This document shows positions 1 through 8,665 of a stretch of DNA of 42,935 nt, piece after piece. The notes under the pieces were generated by a model. That model saw nothing but the letters and a program-made list of their open reading frames with translations. It made no database searches and had not been told where the DNA came from. A program made the position numbers and the translations under genes. This DNA comes from Bacteroidales bacterium. Lineage in GTDB: Bacteria > Bacteroidota > Bacteroidia > Bacteroidales > UBA932. Positions within the stretch are counted from its first letter, which is position 1; each line of letters starts with the position of its first letter. The stretch is taken from assembly GCA_017428035.1 (NCBI GenBank), contig JAFRRR010000102.1, positions 1 through 42,935 on the forward strand, in the 5' to 3' direction.

Positions 1-36
1 CATAACAGTGTTTCTTGTACTTTTTTGACATAACAA

Positions 37-70
37 AACCCCGAAAGTTTTTTGTCTAACTTTCGGGGTT
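37..70 (-). terminator. Intrinsic terminator of the tRNA-Gly transcript
   Basis: A perfect 11-bp inverted repeat (AACCCCGAAAG at 37-47 with CTTTCGGGGTT at 60-70) encloses a 12-nt loop. Read on the minus strand it lies 30 nt past the tRNA 3' end and is followed by a T-rich run (TTTTGTTATG). It is the natural stop for the minus-strand tRNA transcript, and may also stop anything entering from the left edge. Confidence 0.85.
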
Positions 71-99
71 CATGTCACAAGGGCTGGCGTTTTGTTTTG

Positions 100-170
<71 letters not shown>

Positions 171-172
<2 letters not shown>

Positions 173-191
173 AAATTTCCCTGAAATTTGC
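171..191 (-). other. 9-bp hairpin abutting the tRNA-Gly 5' end
   Basis: GCAAATTTC (171-179) and GAAATTTGC (183-191) form a perfect 9-bp stem with a 3-nt loop in the pre-tRNA leader. The stem uses the first two bases of the mature tRNA, so it competes with the acceptor stem at the RNase P cleavage site. This is a structural observation only; any role in processing is inference. Confidence 0.5.
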
Positions 192-194
192 GCT

Positions 195-255
195 GATGTC
201 GGCTGCGCCTCGGAAAAATAAGCAAGCTTCTTTTTCGCTCGGCTTGCACGACATC
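195..255 (-). repeat. Imperfect inverted repeat in the tRNA leader
   Basis: GATGTCG (195-201) is matched by CGACATC (249-255), and a nested alternative pair GCAAGC (222-227)/GCTTGC (242-247) lies within. The sequence fills most of the gap between the tRNA and its promoter. Only one copy is in the window. I recall similar motifs in Bacteroidales intergenic DNA but cannot confirm it here. Confidence 0.4.
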
Positions 256-272
256 TCCGCAAATCGGGACTG

Positions 273-303
273 CAAATGTAGTAAGAATTTTTAGTCCCGC
301 AAA
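273..303 (-). promoter_or_regulatory. Bacteroidetes-type promoter for tRNA-Gly
   Basis: On the minus strand TTTG (300-303) is followed after exactly 19 bases by TACATTTG (273-280), matching the Bacteroidetes sigma-ABfr consensus TTTG-N19-TAnnTTTG. Transcription should start near 269, giving a leader of roughly 95 nt before the tRNA. The box lies just after the pheS stop codon. Confidence 0.7.
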
Positions 304-308
304 TTTTT

Positions 309-1337
309 TTACACTACTGTGGCAAATTCTTTCAGGAAACGGACGTCGTTTTCGAAATATTCGCGAAGGTCCTTGACCTGCCATTTGAGCATTGCGATGC
401 GCTCTACGCCCATTCCAAATGCGAATCCACTATACTCTTTGCTGTCAATGCCGTTGGCCTCAAGCACGTTGGGATCCACCATACCGCAGCCCATAATCTC
501 CAGCCAGCCGGTACCCTTGCAGATATTGCAGCCCTTGCCCTTGCAAATGTTGCAGCTCACGTCCACCTCTGCGCTGGGCTCGGTGAACGGGAAGTAACTG
601 GGACGCAGACGTATCTGGGTGTCGGCGCCGAACATCTCCTGTGCAAACAGCAGCACTGCCTGCTTAAGGTCGGCAAACGAAACGTTCTTGTCGATATACA
701 GACCCTCTACCTGATGGAAGATGCAGTGCGCGCGGGCGCTGATGGCCTCGTTGCGGAACACGCGGCCGGGGCACACAACGCGGATGGGCAGCTGACCCTT
801 TTCCATAGTGCGCACCTGAATGGAAGAGGTGTGGGTACGCAGCAGGATATTGTTGTCCGTCTGGTTATTGATGAAGAAGGTGTCCTGCATATCGCGGGCG
901 GGGTGCTCCGGCGGGAAGTTGAGGGCGCCGAAAACGTGCCAGTCGTCCTCTACCTCGGGGCCTTCTGCCACAGAATAGCCGAACTTCTTGTAAATCGAGA
1001 GAATCTCTTCGCGGGTGATGGAGATCGGGTGACGCGCACCAAGCTGCATATCGTCGCCGGGCATAGTAAGGTCTTCGCCCGAAGCGGCGCTGTCGCTGCC
1101 CTCAAGCGCTTCGCGCAGGGCGGCCAGGCGCTGCTGCGCTTCGTTTTTAAGGACATTGAGGCGCTGGCCGAACAGACGCTTCTGCTCTGCCGGCACGGTG
1201 CGGAATTCCTCGAAAAGCTTGGTGATTTCGCCCTTCTTGCCCAACAATTTGACCCTGAGGTCCTCTATCTCCTGCTCTGTCTTTGCCGAAAGTTCCTTTA
1301 ACCTGGCAGACAGTTCATCAATAATGGTTTCGTTCAT
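309..1337 (-). CDS. pheS: Phenylalanine--tRNA ligase alpha subunit
   Basis: This 342-aa protein is the catalytic alpha subunit of the alpha2-beta2 phenylalanyl-tRNA synthetase, which charges tRNA-Phe in the cytoplasm. The N-terminal coiled-coil arm (about residues 1-90, with LLGKKGEIT) is followed by the class II aminoacyl-tRNA synthetase core: HPI at the domain start, motif 2 (FRNEAISARAH, FHQVEG) and motif 3 (GFAFGMGVERIAMLKW). A Cys cluster, CNICKGKGCNICKG near residue 258, is typical of the family's insertion. Length is normal. The partner pheT is not in the window; the two genes are often apart in Bacteroidetes. TATCTTTG at 1360-1367, inside the 3' end of the upstream gene, could give it its own promoter. 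Confidence 0.97.
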   Translation of the reverse strand: MNETIIDELSARLKELSAKTEQEIEDLRVKLLGKKGEITKLFEEFRTVPAEQKRLFGQRLNVLKNEAQQRLAALREALEGSDSAASGEDLTMPGDDMQLGARHPISITREEILSIYKKFGYSVAEGPEVEDDWHVFGALNFPPEHPARDMQDTFFINNQTDNNILLRTHTSSIQVRTMEKGQLPIRVVCPGRVFRNEAISARAHCIFHQVEGLYIDKNVSFADLKQAVLLFAQEMFGADTQIRLRPSYFPFTEPSAEVDVSCNICKGKGCNICKGTGWLEIMGCGMVDPNVLEANGIDSKEYSGFAFGMGVERIAMLKWQVKDLREYFENDVRFLKEFATVV

Positions 1338-1359
1338 TTGCTAAAAATCTATCGAGCCG

Positions 1360-1367
1360 CAAAGATA
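1360..1367 (-). promoter_or_regulatory. Candidate -7 box for pheS
   Basis: TATCTTTG on the minus strand, 22 bases before the pheS ATG, is a perfect TAnnTTTG -7 element. No matching TTTG lies 19-21 bases further upstream, so the call rests on the -7 box alone. pheS may also be read through from the guanylyltransferase gene. Confidence 0.5.
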
Positions 1368-1374
1368 ATGTTTT

Positions 1375-2475
1375 TTACAGATATTCGCCCTTGTCTTTGG
1401 CGGTTAAGTCCACCAGTATCTCTTTGACGGCATCGTCGGCGCGAGGGCATATCATAAGGACATTGTTGCTGTCCACCACCATATAGTCTTTCAAGCCCTT
1501 CACAATCACCAGTTTTTTCTTGTCGGAAGACATCACGATGCTACCTTCTACATCGCCCAAGATGGTGTTGGCGTGGACAATGTTGCCGGAATCGTCCTTG
1601 TCGGAAATGTAACTGTAAATGGACTCCCAGGTACCCAGGTCACTCCAGCCGAAATCGGCGGGGAAAACCCACGCCTTGCGAGTCTTTTCCATAACGCCGT
1701 AGTCTATGGAGATGGACGGCGAATTGTTGTAGCTGTGCTGGATGAAATCCCTCTCTTGCGGCGTGAAGTATACGTTGCGGCCCTTGGGATTGAAAAGCTC
1801 CGTCATTTCCGGCAGATAGCGCTCCATCTCCTCTTTAATGGTCTTCAGGTTCCAGATAAAGATACCGGAGTTCCAGAGGAATTCCCCGCTCTCAAAGAAC
1901 ACAGTGGCCAGCTCCAGGTTGGGCTTTTCGGTGAAAGTCTTTACCTGGAACCCCTCTTTGGGCGTACCGGGCTCGGTGTGCTGGTCTTTATTGAACTGGA
2001 TGTAACCAAAGTTGGTATTGGGGCTGGTGGGCTTTATGCCGATTGTGAAAAGCTGGTCGTGCACAGCAGCATAGTCCATCACCGCAGAGAGGGTCTCCAC
2101 AAAATTGGTCTCGTCTGTGATGATATGGTCGCTGGGCGCCACTGCCACTACGGCCTCGGGATCCTTGGCCAGCAACTTGTATGTGGCGTAGGCAATGCAG
2201 GGAGCCGTATTGCGCTTGAACGGCTCGTAGAGGATATTATCACCGGGGATGCCGGCGGCCTGCTCTTCCACCACCTCGCGGTATTTCTCTGCCGTGACAA
2301 TCAGTATATTCTCGCGCGGAATAATTCGCGCCGCGCGGTCAATTGTCATCTGCAGCAGAGTGCGTCCGGTGCCGAGAAGGTCAATGAACTGTTTGGGCTT
2401 TGCATTCCGGCTCAAAGGCCACAGGCGGCTGCCCACTCCGCCCGCCATAATTATGCAGTATCTGTGTTGATTCAT
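1375..2475 (-). CDS. manC: Mannose-1-phosphate guanylyltransferase
   Basis: This enzyme makes GDP-mannose from mannose-1-phosphate and GTP in the cytoplasm, feeding mannose and fucose into surface glycans. The 366-aa protein opens with the nucleotidyltransferase signature GGVGSRLWPLSR (residues 12-23) and carries PKQF, VAVAPSDHII and FTEKPN (sugar-nucleotide binding), then GDFGWSD-type sequence (FPADFGWSDLGTWES) near the C-terminus. It lacks the C-terminal phosphomannose-isomerase domain of long bifunctional ManC proteins, so it is the short type common in Bacteroidetes. Start ATG at 2475 lies 20 bases after a clear -7 box. It is followed after 37 bp by pheS on the same strand. Confidence 0.93.
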   Translation of the reverse strand: MNQHRYCIIMAGGVGSRLWPLSRNAKPKQFIDLLGTGRTLLQMTIDRAARIIPRENILIVTAEKYREVVEEQAAGIPGDNILYEPFKRNTAPCIAYATYKLLAKDPEAVVAVAPSDHIITDETNFVETLSAVMDYAAVHDQLFTIGIKPTSPNTNFGYIQFNKDQHTEPGTPKEGFQVKTFTEKPNLELATVFFESGEFLWNSGIFIWNLKTIKEEMERYLPEMTELFNPKGRNVYFTPQERDFIQHSYNNSPSISIDYGVMEKTRKAWVFPADFGWSDLGTWESIYSYISDKDDSGNIVHANTILGDVEGSIVMSSDKKKLVIVKGLKDYMVVDSNNVLMICPRADDAVKEILVDLTAKDKGEYL

Positions 2476-2495
2476 TATTGGACGTATAGTACTAT

Positions 2496-2527
2496 CAAAG
2501 ATAATAAATTACTCAGAAGACTGCAAA
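2496..2527 (-). promoter_or_regulatory. Promoter of manC, -33 element inside upstream terminator
   Basis: On the minus strand TTTG (2524-2527) is followed after 20 bases by TATCTTTG (2496-2503). The predicted start is near 2492, giving a leader of about 17 nt. The TTTG is formed by the end of the T-run that serves as the tail of the terminator at 2529-2564, so termination of the upstream lipoprotein gene and initiation of manC share bases. Confidence 0.7.
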
Positions 2528-2564
2528 AAAAGAGCCGAGGTCAAGCAAATGACCCCGGCTCTTT
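2525..2564 (-). terminator. Intrinsic terminator after the BACON/OB lipoprotein gene
   Basis: AAAGAGCCG and GGTCA arms (2529-2543) pair with TGACC and CGGCTCTTT (2550-2564) around a 6-nt loop with one A/C mismatch; on the minus strand a run of seven T follows. It lies 22 bp past the stop of the lipoprotein gene ending at 2587 and closes the receptor-lipoprotein operon. Confidence 0.9.
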
Positions 2565-2586
2565 CAATAAAGATTATAATCCGCTT

Positions 2587-5157
2587 CTACTCTACCTTGA
2601 CACTTGCCAGATAGACTGCATAGCCGCTCTCATTCACAATTCTGAAGAACTTGCAGCCAGCCGGAATGGCGAAGGTCTCCACCTTGCCGCTCTCGTCGAG
2701 AGTTCCGGTCATAGCCTCGCCTGCCGGCTTCTCCGTGCTGCCCGCATAGACTTTCAGATTGCCCTGATAGTAGGTCTTTGAGGGATGGCCGGTAAGCGTT
2801 ATGGTCTTGATATCGGAGTCCATAGCGGTCTTGTTGGCCATATAGCCGCCATCCTTTCTGAACTGCATTCCGGTACCGTAGTTGGCCACAGTCATAATAT
2901 AGCACTCATAACCATCCTGGGTAAAGGTTGTCTCTTCATAGGAATACGCCGTGGGAAGTTGTGCTTCGGTAAAGGTTATGTCACTGACTGCAGGCTCTTC
3001 GCCGCCTCCGCCAATCTCCTCTACACCGGTCACGATGAGAACGACATAGATGCCGCCCTTGCCGCTGGTGCCGATGTAATAACCGGTCAGGCGGACCTCC
3101 TTGCCGTCATAATCGGCCACGCTCAGACCCTGAAGCGAGCCCTGACGCTTGGTAGCACCTTCAACGTTCAGGTTCTCATAAGTACCCGAAACAGCCACGG
3201 TGCCTTCTACCTTTACAAGCTCTGAAGTGTGGACTGCATCGGGGTAATCATCAAAGGTGGAGGTAATGTCAACGGCAGCGGATGCAGGAACGGGTTTGCC
3301 CGATGCAAGCACTTCGACAGTGCCGCCCGAAGCAGACTCGACAAGGTTGTAATAGGTGGTTTTCTGGGCAGTTACCTTGACCTCGTCGCCCACTTCGGGA
3401 GTGGTTGCGGGTGAGAACACATAAACGTTGGTAGTGCCATCGGTCACAATCACGCCCTTGGCTCCTTTTGCCGCCACGATGCCTTTGAAGTTATCGGTGG
3501 TGCCGTCTTCAAGTGCAGCGAATTCGGTGACGGTCAGCACAGGTTCCTCGGGTGTGGAGTGGCTCACATACCAGGCAGAACCTACCTGAGGCGCGCCACT
3601 GTATTCCGCACGGTTGCCTACGATTACAATCTCGTCACCCTCTTGCACGCCGAGGGTTGCGAACAACTTCTTGTTGGGCTGGCCCAGACCTGTGAGTACG
3701 CCCCACACATAAGCGCGGCCTGTCTCATCCACAAGGCGGAAGTTACCATAGGTCTCAATGTCAAACTTGTTGCCTGCTGCGGTCTCTTCTGCATTGGGTT
3801 TGGTCACGATGCCTTTCAGGCGATACCACTTATCGGCAGAAACCTCTTTTGCAAGGAACTGCTCCACGGTAACTTCCTCTACTTCGGTGAAGTCTTCAAC
3901 ATAACCTACAAGTTCTATAGTGCTGTTGCCGTTGCTTATGTATGTGGTCTTGTAGCCGATGATAGTCACAATGTCGCCGGCTTCAATGCCCAGAGCCGTA
4001 AGGTCTATAGAATCGGATTCCTTGGATTCCCTGGTGCCGAAGGCGTAAACCGTACCGGTATAGTCGGTGATGTAGATGCGGCCCTTGGCCATATTGCTGA
4101 CCTTGGAAATAAAACCGGTCACACGGTAGAGGACATTCTCGTCGTCGGGTGCCTCAAGCACTTCGGCTACGGTCTTGGTCAGAATGCTGCCATCCTGCTT
4201 TACGATGATCTCCTTGGTGGAGGTTTCACCCTTGGCGGTGGTGGTGGAGGCGGTAATCACAGCGCTGCGGGGCACGCCCGTATTGGCATCGGCGGTGAAA
4301 TTGAGGGTAACCTCCTCGCCGTCTTTGGTGGCGCCTTTGAAGGTGATCCAGTCGGCATCGAAGTCAACCTTTACATCTTCGCCCTTAACGGTTGCGACCA
4401 CAGTGAAGTCCTCGCCCTCTTTGCCTACCTCAACATCTTCCTTGTCAACATCTATAAGGCTCTTGCTGTGGGAAATGTAAACTGCATTTACAATCTCCAG
4501 TTCACCATTGTAGAGCTTCATTTCGCTGACCTTGACGGTGAGAACGTCGCCCATTGCAAGTTCTTTTTCTTTCCAGCACTTCTGGGCTTCAAGTTCTTCG
4601 TTAAGCAAACCGTACACATAGATTGTTCCGGTCTCGTCAGTGAGATCAAAGTTACCGTATGAGGTGTTGGTCACGCGGGTGATGGCTCCGGTGATGATGT
4701 AAGTGTCGGTATTCGGTCCAAGGGCGATATAATCTGCTATCGAGATGGTATTGTCACCGCCTCCCTGGCCTTCGCCTGCGGCCTGTGTCACGTTCAATTC
4801 TGCCAAAGGAGTACTTTCCAGATCGATGGCAGTGCTGCTTACATCGCCCACGGCGCTATAGAATTGTACCTTGTCTGTACGCTCGCCGCCCTCGTTTGCA
4901 GCAACGGTGACCTTCACGGTTGCGTTGCCTTCACCGTTGGCGGGAGTCACGCTGATCCAGTCGGGCGTGTAGGCAACCCAGGCGCCGTCGGCAGTGACGG
5001 CCACGTCAAAGCTCTGACCGGCCGCAGCTGTCTGCTGGGCATCGGGAGCAACGGATATGTTGCGGGCCATCTCGCCCACAGGATAGTCGTGTGTACAAGC
5101 GGCTAAACCTGCCAGGCAGACGACTGTCGTCAATATTATATTGTAAATCTTTTTCAT
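2587..5157 (-). CDS. BACON and OB-fold array lipoprotein (partner of the Oar-like receptor)
   Basis: An 856-aa lipoprotein with signal peptide and lipobox LAAC (Cys21), probably on the cell surface. Domains by eye: BACON-type beta-sandwich (about 30-125), OB-fold (140-230, with GNFDLTDETGTIYVYGL), second BACON-like domain (236-325), then four more OB-like modules (about 332-425, 430-545, 550-635, 640-720), each opening with a T/S-V-x-E-F/L helix and carrying a D-x-T/D-G-T-x-Y-V-Y/F core strand. A C-terminal beta-sandwich (about 735-856) ends the protein. OB folds of this kind often bind nucleic acid or oligosaccharide. It lies 19 bp downstream of a TonB-dependent receptor gene, where a SusD would be in a classical locus. 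A similar protein heads the nuclease operon at 17385-19757. Ligand binding is inferred. Confidence 0.8.
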   Translation of the reverse strand: MKKIYNIILTTVVCLAGLAACTHDYPVGEMARNISVAPDAQQTAAAGQSFDVAVTADGAWVAYTPDWISVTPANGEGNATVKVTVAANEGGERTDKVQFYSAVGDVSSTAIDLESTPLAELNVTQAAGEGQGGGDNTISIADYIALGPNTDTYIITGAITRVTNTSYGNFDLTDETGTIYVYGLLNEELEAQKCWKEKELAMGDVLTVKVSEMKLYNGELEIVNAVYISHSKSLIDVDKEDVEVGKEGEDFTVVATVKGEDVKVDFDADWITFKGATKDGEEVTLNFTADANTGVPRSAVITASTTTAKGETSTKEIIVKQDGSILTKTVAEVLEAPDDENVLYRVTGFISKVSNMAKGRIYITDYTGTVYAFGTRESKESDSIDLTALGIEAGDIVTIIGYKTTYISNGNSTIELVGYVEDFTEVEEVTVEQFLAKEVSADKWYRLKGIVTKPNAEETAAGNKFDIETYGNFRLVDETGRAYVWGVLTGLGQPNKKLFATLGVQEGDEIVIVGNRAEYSGAPQVGSAWYVSHSTPEEPVLTVTEFAALEDGTTDNFKGIVAAKGAKGVIVTDGTTNVYVFSPATTPEVGDEVKVTAQKTTYYNLVESASGGTVEVLASGKPVPASAAVDITSTFDDYPDAVHTSELVKVEGTVAVSGTYENLNVEGATKRQGSLQGLSVADYDGKEVRLTGYYIGTSGKGGIYVVLIVTGVEEIGGGGEEPAVSDITFTEAQLPTAYSYEETTFTQDGYECYIMTVANYGTGMQFRKDGGYMANKTAMDSDIKTITLTGHPSKTYYQGNLKVYAGSTEKPAGEAMTGTLDESGKVETFAIPAGCKFFRIVNESGYAVYLASVKVE

Positions 5158-5176
5158 ATTTTGAGTCCTCCCTTAA

Positions 5177-8100
5177 TTAGAATGTGATTCTTGCACCAAG
5201 CTGGCAGCGCCACCTTGAGTAGAAATCGCTCAGGTTAATGGTTTTGGGAGCATATTGGTAGGTAGGTGTGGCATCGCCGTTTTCATCGATGGACACGCCG
5301 GTCACCTTGAGCACCTGAACGGTGTAGGAACTGTTGTAGTAGAGACCCCAGTTGCGGTTGATCAGGTTGCCGATGTTCATAAAGTCGGCGAACAACTGGA
5401 TCTTGCCGCCGCGGGCGCGGTTGTAGATGAAGTCCTGGCCTACGTGCAGGTCGAAATGATGCTCGAAGGGAGCCATTCCGGCATTGCGCTCGCTCCACAT
5501 TCCGCGGTGGGAACGCAGGTACATATCGTCACGGATGTAATTCTCGAACTTGGCGGCATCGCCGGCCTTTGCCCATGTCATCTGGGGAACCTCGCTCTCT
5601 GTAGGGATGTAGAGCAGGGAGTTGCCCTTGTAGCCGTCACCGTTGTAGTCGCTGGCCTCGTTGTAGGTGTAGCTGTAGCGCTGGCCGCTCTCGCCCATAT
5701 AAGTCAGGGAGATGTTGGTGGCCAAACGGCCTGCCAGATACGGCTTGGAGTTCCAGGAAATCACTCCCATCAGCTTGTGAGGCTTGTCAAACTGGGAATA
5801 ACTCATCTCGGGAGCGTTGGTGTCCACACTGTAGTTGTATTTCCAGTTGGAATATGCCACGGAGGATGTGCCGTCGTTCACGCTGTAAGAGTGGCCCCAG
5901 GTGTAGGATGCCATCAGGTTCAGGCCAAAGTCAAACGACTTCTCCAGCTTGCCGCTCAGGGAGTAGGTGTAACCCTTGTTGGTGTTGCCCAGGGCAACGA
6001 TGGTAGAATATGCACTGCTCATCGCGTTGTAGTAGGGAGCGGTGGGCGTGTCTGCATCTTTGCTCACGGGATACAGCACATTCTCGCTGGTGATGGCCAG
6101 GTTCTGGAAGAAGATGTTGTTGAGGGTCTTGGAGAACAGGCCGTCAAAAGTGAAAGTCCAGCCGCCGTCCCAAGTCTTGTCAAAACCGAGGTTTACGCGG
6201 AATACCTGGGGATATTTGAACTTGCGGTTCATAGTGTTGATGGTCATACCGCTGTTCTGAGCCTCTACCAGTCCGTTCTTGATAAGGACATCGTAGGGGT
6301 TGCTGGTGAAAGCGCTCACGCCCTTGGCTTCGGCCGCGGCAAGCACTTCTTCCCAGGGATTCACGCCTTCTTTGTTCTTCTTGTTCTGGATATAGACGCT
6401 CTTGGCCTCCATACCGTTGTTGTTATAGGCGTTGGAGAGCCATACGAAAGGCACGCGGCCGGTGAAAAGGCCGGCGCCGCCGCGAAGCACTGCGGTGTGC
6501 TCGTCATCTACATACCAGCGGAAACCTACGCGGGGAGAAAGCAGGATAGCAGGAGCGGGAATTTCGCCCACGCGCGCATTGTAGAGTTCAGGGAAAGTAT
6601 CCTTGAAGGTCTCTGCATAGGCGTTGAAGCCGGCATTCTCGGTGGGTTTGTTGAGCAGCAGAGGCATATCGGCGCGGATACCGTAGGTCAGGGTAAAGTC
6701 GCGGGTAGGTTTCCACTCGTCCTGTGCGTAGAGGCCGAACTGCGCGGCCCAGGTGGTGGCGCCCCACACGGGACTGCCGGTGATCTCGGGATCGGCGTAG
6801 TTGTAGTAGAACTCGTTCACATTACCTGCGAAGTAATCGGCCACGCTGTTGTATTTGTATTCGCCGAATGCATACTGGCGGTAAATGTTGTAGAAGCGGA
6901 ACAACTCGTTGTGGGTACCCAGGGTGATGTTATGCTTGCCGGCAAGGATAGAGACGTTGTCGGTGAAAGTATAAGTGTCGGAATGCATCGCATTCTGGCC
7001 GGACGAATACTCGGTACCGAGGTTGATGGTATAAGTATCGTTGGGAATGTAAATGTTGGCTCCCTGATAGGGGTAATCCCTGTGGTCGCGCACAAAAACT
7101 GCGGTGGCGCGGGCTTCGTTGGTCACCATCTCGCTCAGGCGGCTGTTGAGTTCCAGCACGAACGAGTTGGTGTAGTCCACCATATTGTAAGAAGAGTTGT
7201 TGAAATAATAAGTGTTGTGGCTGCTGCCGTACTTGTCGGAATTGCCGTGTGCAAACTGATAGCGGAACATAAGTTTGTTGTCGGTGTTGATGTTCCAGTC
7301 CAGACGCAGCAGGGCGTTGATGTTGAGGTCATTCTTCTGATGCTGGCCATGGCTCTCCGCATAGCCTTCGCCGGGAGCATAAGTACTCTCGTAATGACGG
7401 AGGATGGCGTCTGCCATTGCAGGATTGAAGCGGGAACCCACAAATTCACTGCGGGAAAGATTGGTGGTGACGCCGTTCACAATCACAGGGAAATTCACGT
7501 CCTTAAAATCTTCTGCACCTTCGACCCCTATTGCAGAATCGTTGCTCAGATAGTCGGGGTAGGTGTCCAGTCCGGGGCCGTAAACGCTGGGATAGCTCTT
7601 TTTATAGAACTCGCCGCTGGCAAAGAAAAAGAGTTTGTTCTTGATGATGGGACCGCCCAGGGTAAAGCCGGCGCGGGCCACCAGCTCGTCGTCGTATTTG
7701 GTGCGCTCCTTGCCCTCTGCGATGGGGCCTGCGGTAGTGCCGATAAAGTCCTGATTCATATAATAGCCATATGCAGAACCCTTCAGAGAGTTGGTACCGG
7801 ACTTGGTGATGACATTCATTGCACCGCCGGTGAAGCCGCTCTGGCGCACGTCAAAGGGGGCCACAACCACCTGAATCTCCTCCACGGCATCCAGGCTGAT
7901 GGGGTCGGCGCCGGCCTGTCCGCCGTTGGTTCCGGAAGAAGCCAGACCAAAGGCGTCGTTGCTTATGGCACCGTCTATCTGGAAGCTGTTGTAGCGGTTG
8001 TTGCTTCCGGCAAAGGAGATACCGCCGTTTTTGCTGACGGTTGCCTGGGGGGTGTACTTCACAATGTCATAGATGCTGCGGTCCACGTTAGGCATAGTCT

Positions 8101-8530
8101 CCACGGCTGTGTGGCCAAAGTGGTCGCCGGCACCTGTCTTGGTGGCATTGAAAGACTTGTCGCTGACCACATAAACTGCGTCCAGCGTCTCTGAGCCCTT
8201 CATCTTGAGGTTGAGTTCGTAGGGATCACCCAGTTTGAGCATAACGTCGGTAACCTCAACGGTCTCCATTCCTATAAACGAAACTTCTACCGTGTAAGGA
8301 CCTCCGGTACGCATACCGTTGATCACAAAGCGGCCGTCGGAGTTAGCTGCAGCCGCATACTGCGTGCCTGAAGGGGTGTGGACGGCAATCACTGCAGCCC
8401 CTGCGAGCGGCTCACCTTCTACATCGGTGATGAGACCGTTCATAGAGCTGGTAGTGACCTGCGCAAAGGCCGACACACCAACAAACACCATCGCCAGAAT
8501 GGCGATAAAACGTTTTAATGGTTGGTACAT
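5177..8530 (-). CDS. Oar-like TonB-dependent outer-membrane receptor
   Basis: A 1117-aa outer-membrane beta-barrel with a type I signal peptide (cleavage after about FAQ). Residues 25-115 form a carboxypeptidase-regulatory-like domain (VEGEPLAGAAVIAV, GRFVINGMRTGGPYTVEVSFIGM). The plug (about 140-245) includes SIYDIVKYTPQ and the Oar-typical stretch FDVRQSGFTGGAMNVITKSGTN; the remainder is barrel, ending in the aromatic-rich CQLGARITF. Oar-like receptors import or export unidentified cargo using TonB energy and do not normally pair with SusD. Here it is followed by a BACON/OB lipoprotein. A -7 box TAATTTTG (8571-8578) lies 40 bp upstream. The gene diverges from metK. Substrate is unknown; given the neighbouring operon, nucleic acid is a candidate. 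Confidence 0.9.
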   Translation of the reverse strand: MYQPLKRFIAILAMVFVGVSAFAQVTTSSMNGLITDVEGEPLAGAAVIAVHTPSGTQYAAAANSDGRFVINGMRTGGPYTVEVSFIGMETVEVTDVMLKLGDPYELNLKMKGSETLDAVYVVSDKSFNATKTGAGDHFGHTAVETMPNVDRSIYDIVKYTPQATVSKNGGISFAGSNNRYNSFQIDGAISNDAFGLASSGTNGGQAGADPISLDAVEEIQVVVAPFDVRQSGFTGGAMNVITKSGTNSLKGSAYGYYMNQDFIGTTAGPIAEGKERTKYDDELVARAGFTLGGPIIKNKLFFFASGEFYKKSYPSVYGPGLDTYPDYLSNDSAIGVEGAEDFKDVNFPVIVNGVTTNLSRSEFVGSRFNPAMADAILRHYESTYAPGEGYAESHGQHQKNDLNINALLRLDWNINTDNKLMFRYQFAHGNSDKYGSSHNTYYFNNSSYNMVDYTNSFVLELNSRLSEMVTNEARATAVFVRDHRDYPYQGANIYIPNDTYTINLGTEYSSGQNAMHSDTYTFTDNVSILAGKHNITLGTHNELFRFYNIYRQYAFGEYKYNSVADYFAGNVNEFYYNYADPEITGSPVWGATTWAAQFGLYAQDEWKPTRDFTLTYGIRADMPLLLNKPTENAGFNAYAETFKDTFPELYNARVGEIPAPAILLSPRVGFRWYVDDEHTAVLRGGAGLFTGRVPFVWLSNAYNNNGMEAKSVYIQNKKNKEGVNPWEEVLAAAEAKGVSAFTSNPYDVLIKNGLVEAQNSGMTINTMNRKFKYPQVFRVNLGFDKTWDGGWTFTFDGLFSKTLNNIFFQNLAITSENVLYPVSKDADTPTAPYYNAMSSAYSTIVALGNTNKGYTYSLSGKLEKSFDFGLNLMASYTWGHSYSVNDGTSSVAYSNWKYNYSVDTNAPEMSYSQFDKPHKLMGVISWNSKPYLAGRLATNISLTYMGESGQRYSYTYNEASDYNGDGYKGNSLLYIPTESEVPQMTWAKAGDAAKFENYIRDDMYLRSHRGMWSERNAGMAPFEHHFDLHVGQDFIYNRARGGKIQLFADFMNIGNLINRNWGLYYNSSYTVQVLKVTGVSIDENGDATPTYQYAPKTINLSDFYSRWRCQLGARITF

Positions 8531-8570
8531 AAATAGTTATAAATTGATGTAAAATGTCTTGCTTAAGCCG

Positions 8571-8578
8571 CAAAATTA
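8571..8578 (-). promoter_or_regulatory. Candidate -7 box for the Oar-like receptor operon
   Basis: TAATTTTG on the minus strand fits TAnnTTTG and would start transcription near 8567, about 37 nt before the ATG at 8530. A TTG lies upstream but at a 25-base spacing, so the -33 element is weak. Confidence 0.5.
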
Positions 8579-8616
8579 TCATTTTTAAGCATAATTTCAT
8601 TAACAATTTGTTAACT

Positions 8617-8647
8617 TTTGCTTTCTGCAATATCTTTAATATCTTTG
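8617..8647 (+). promoter_or_regulatory. Promoter of metK
   Basis: TTTG (8617-8620), exactly 19 bases, then TATCTTTG (8640-8647): a full match to the Bacteroidetes consensus. Predicted start near 8651, giving a leader of about 67 nt that is almost entirely occupied by the SAM-II riboswitch. Confidence 0.85.
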
Positions 8648-8665
8648 CGGCGTTGTTTAACAGAT

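Noticed and set aside
5255..8194. A 979-codon open frame on the plus strand opposite the Oar-like receptor gene
   Set aside because: It is an antisense frame kept open by the C-rich third positions of the real gene; no domain, signal peptide or promoter fits. The same applies to long antisense frames at 3559-4662, 12483-14303, 24789-26585 and 29633-30979.
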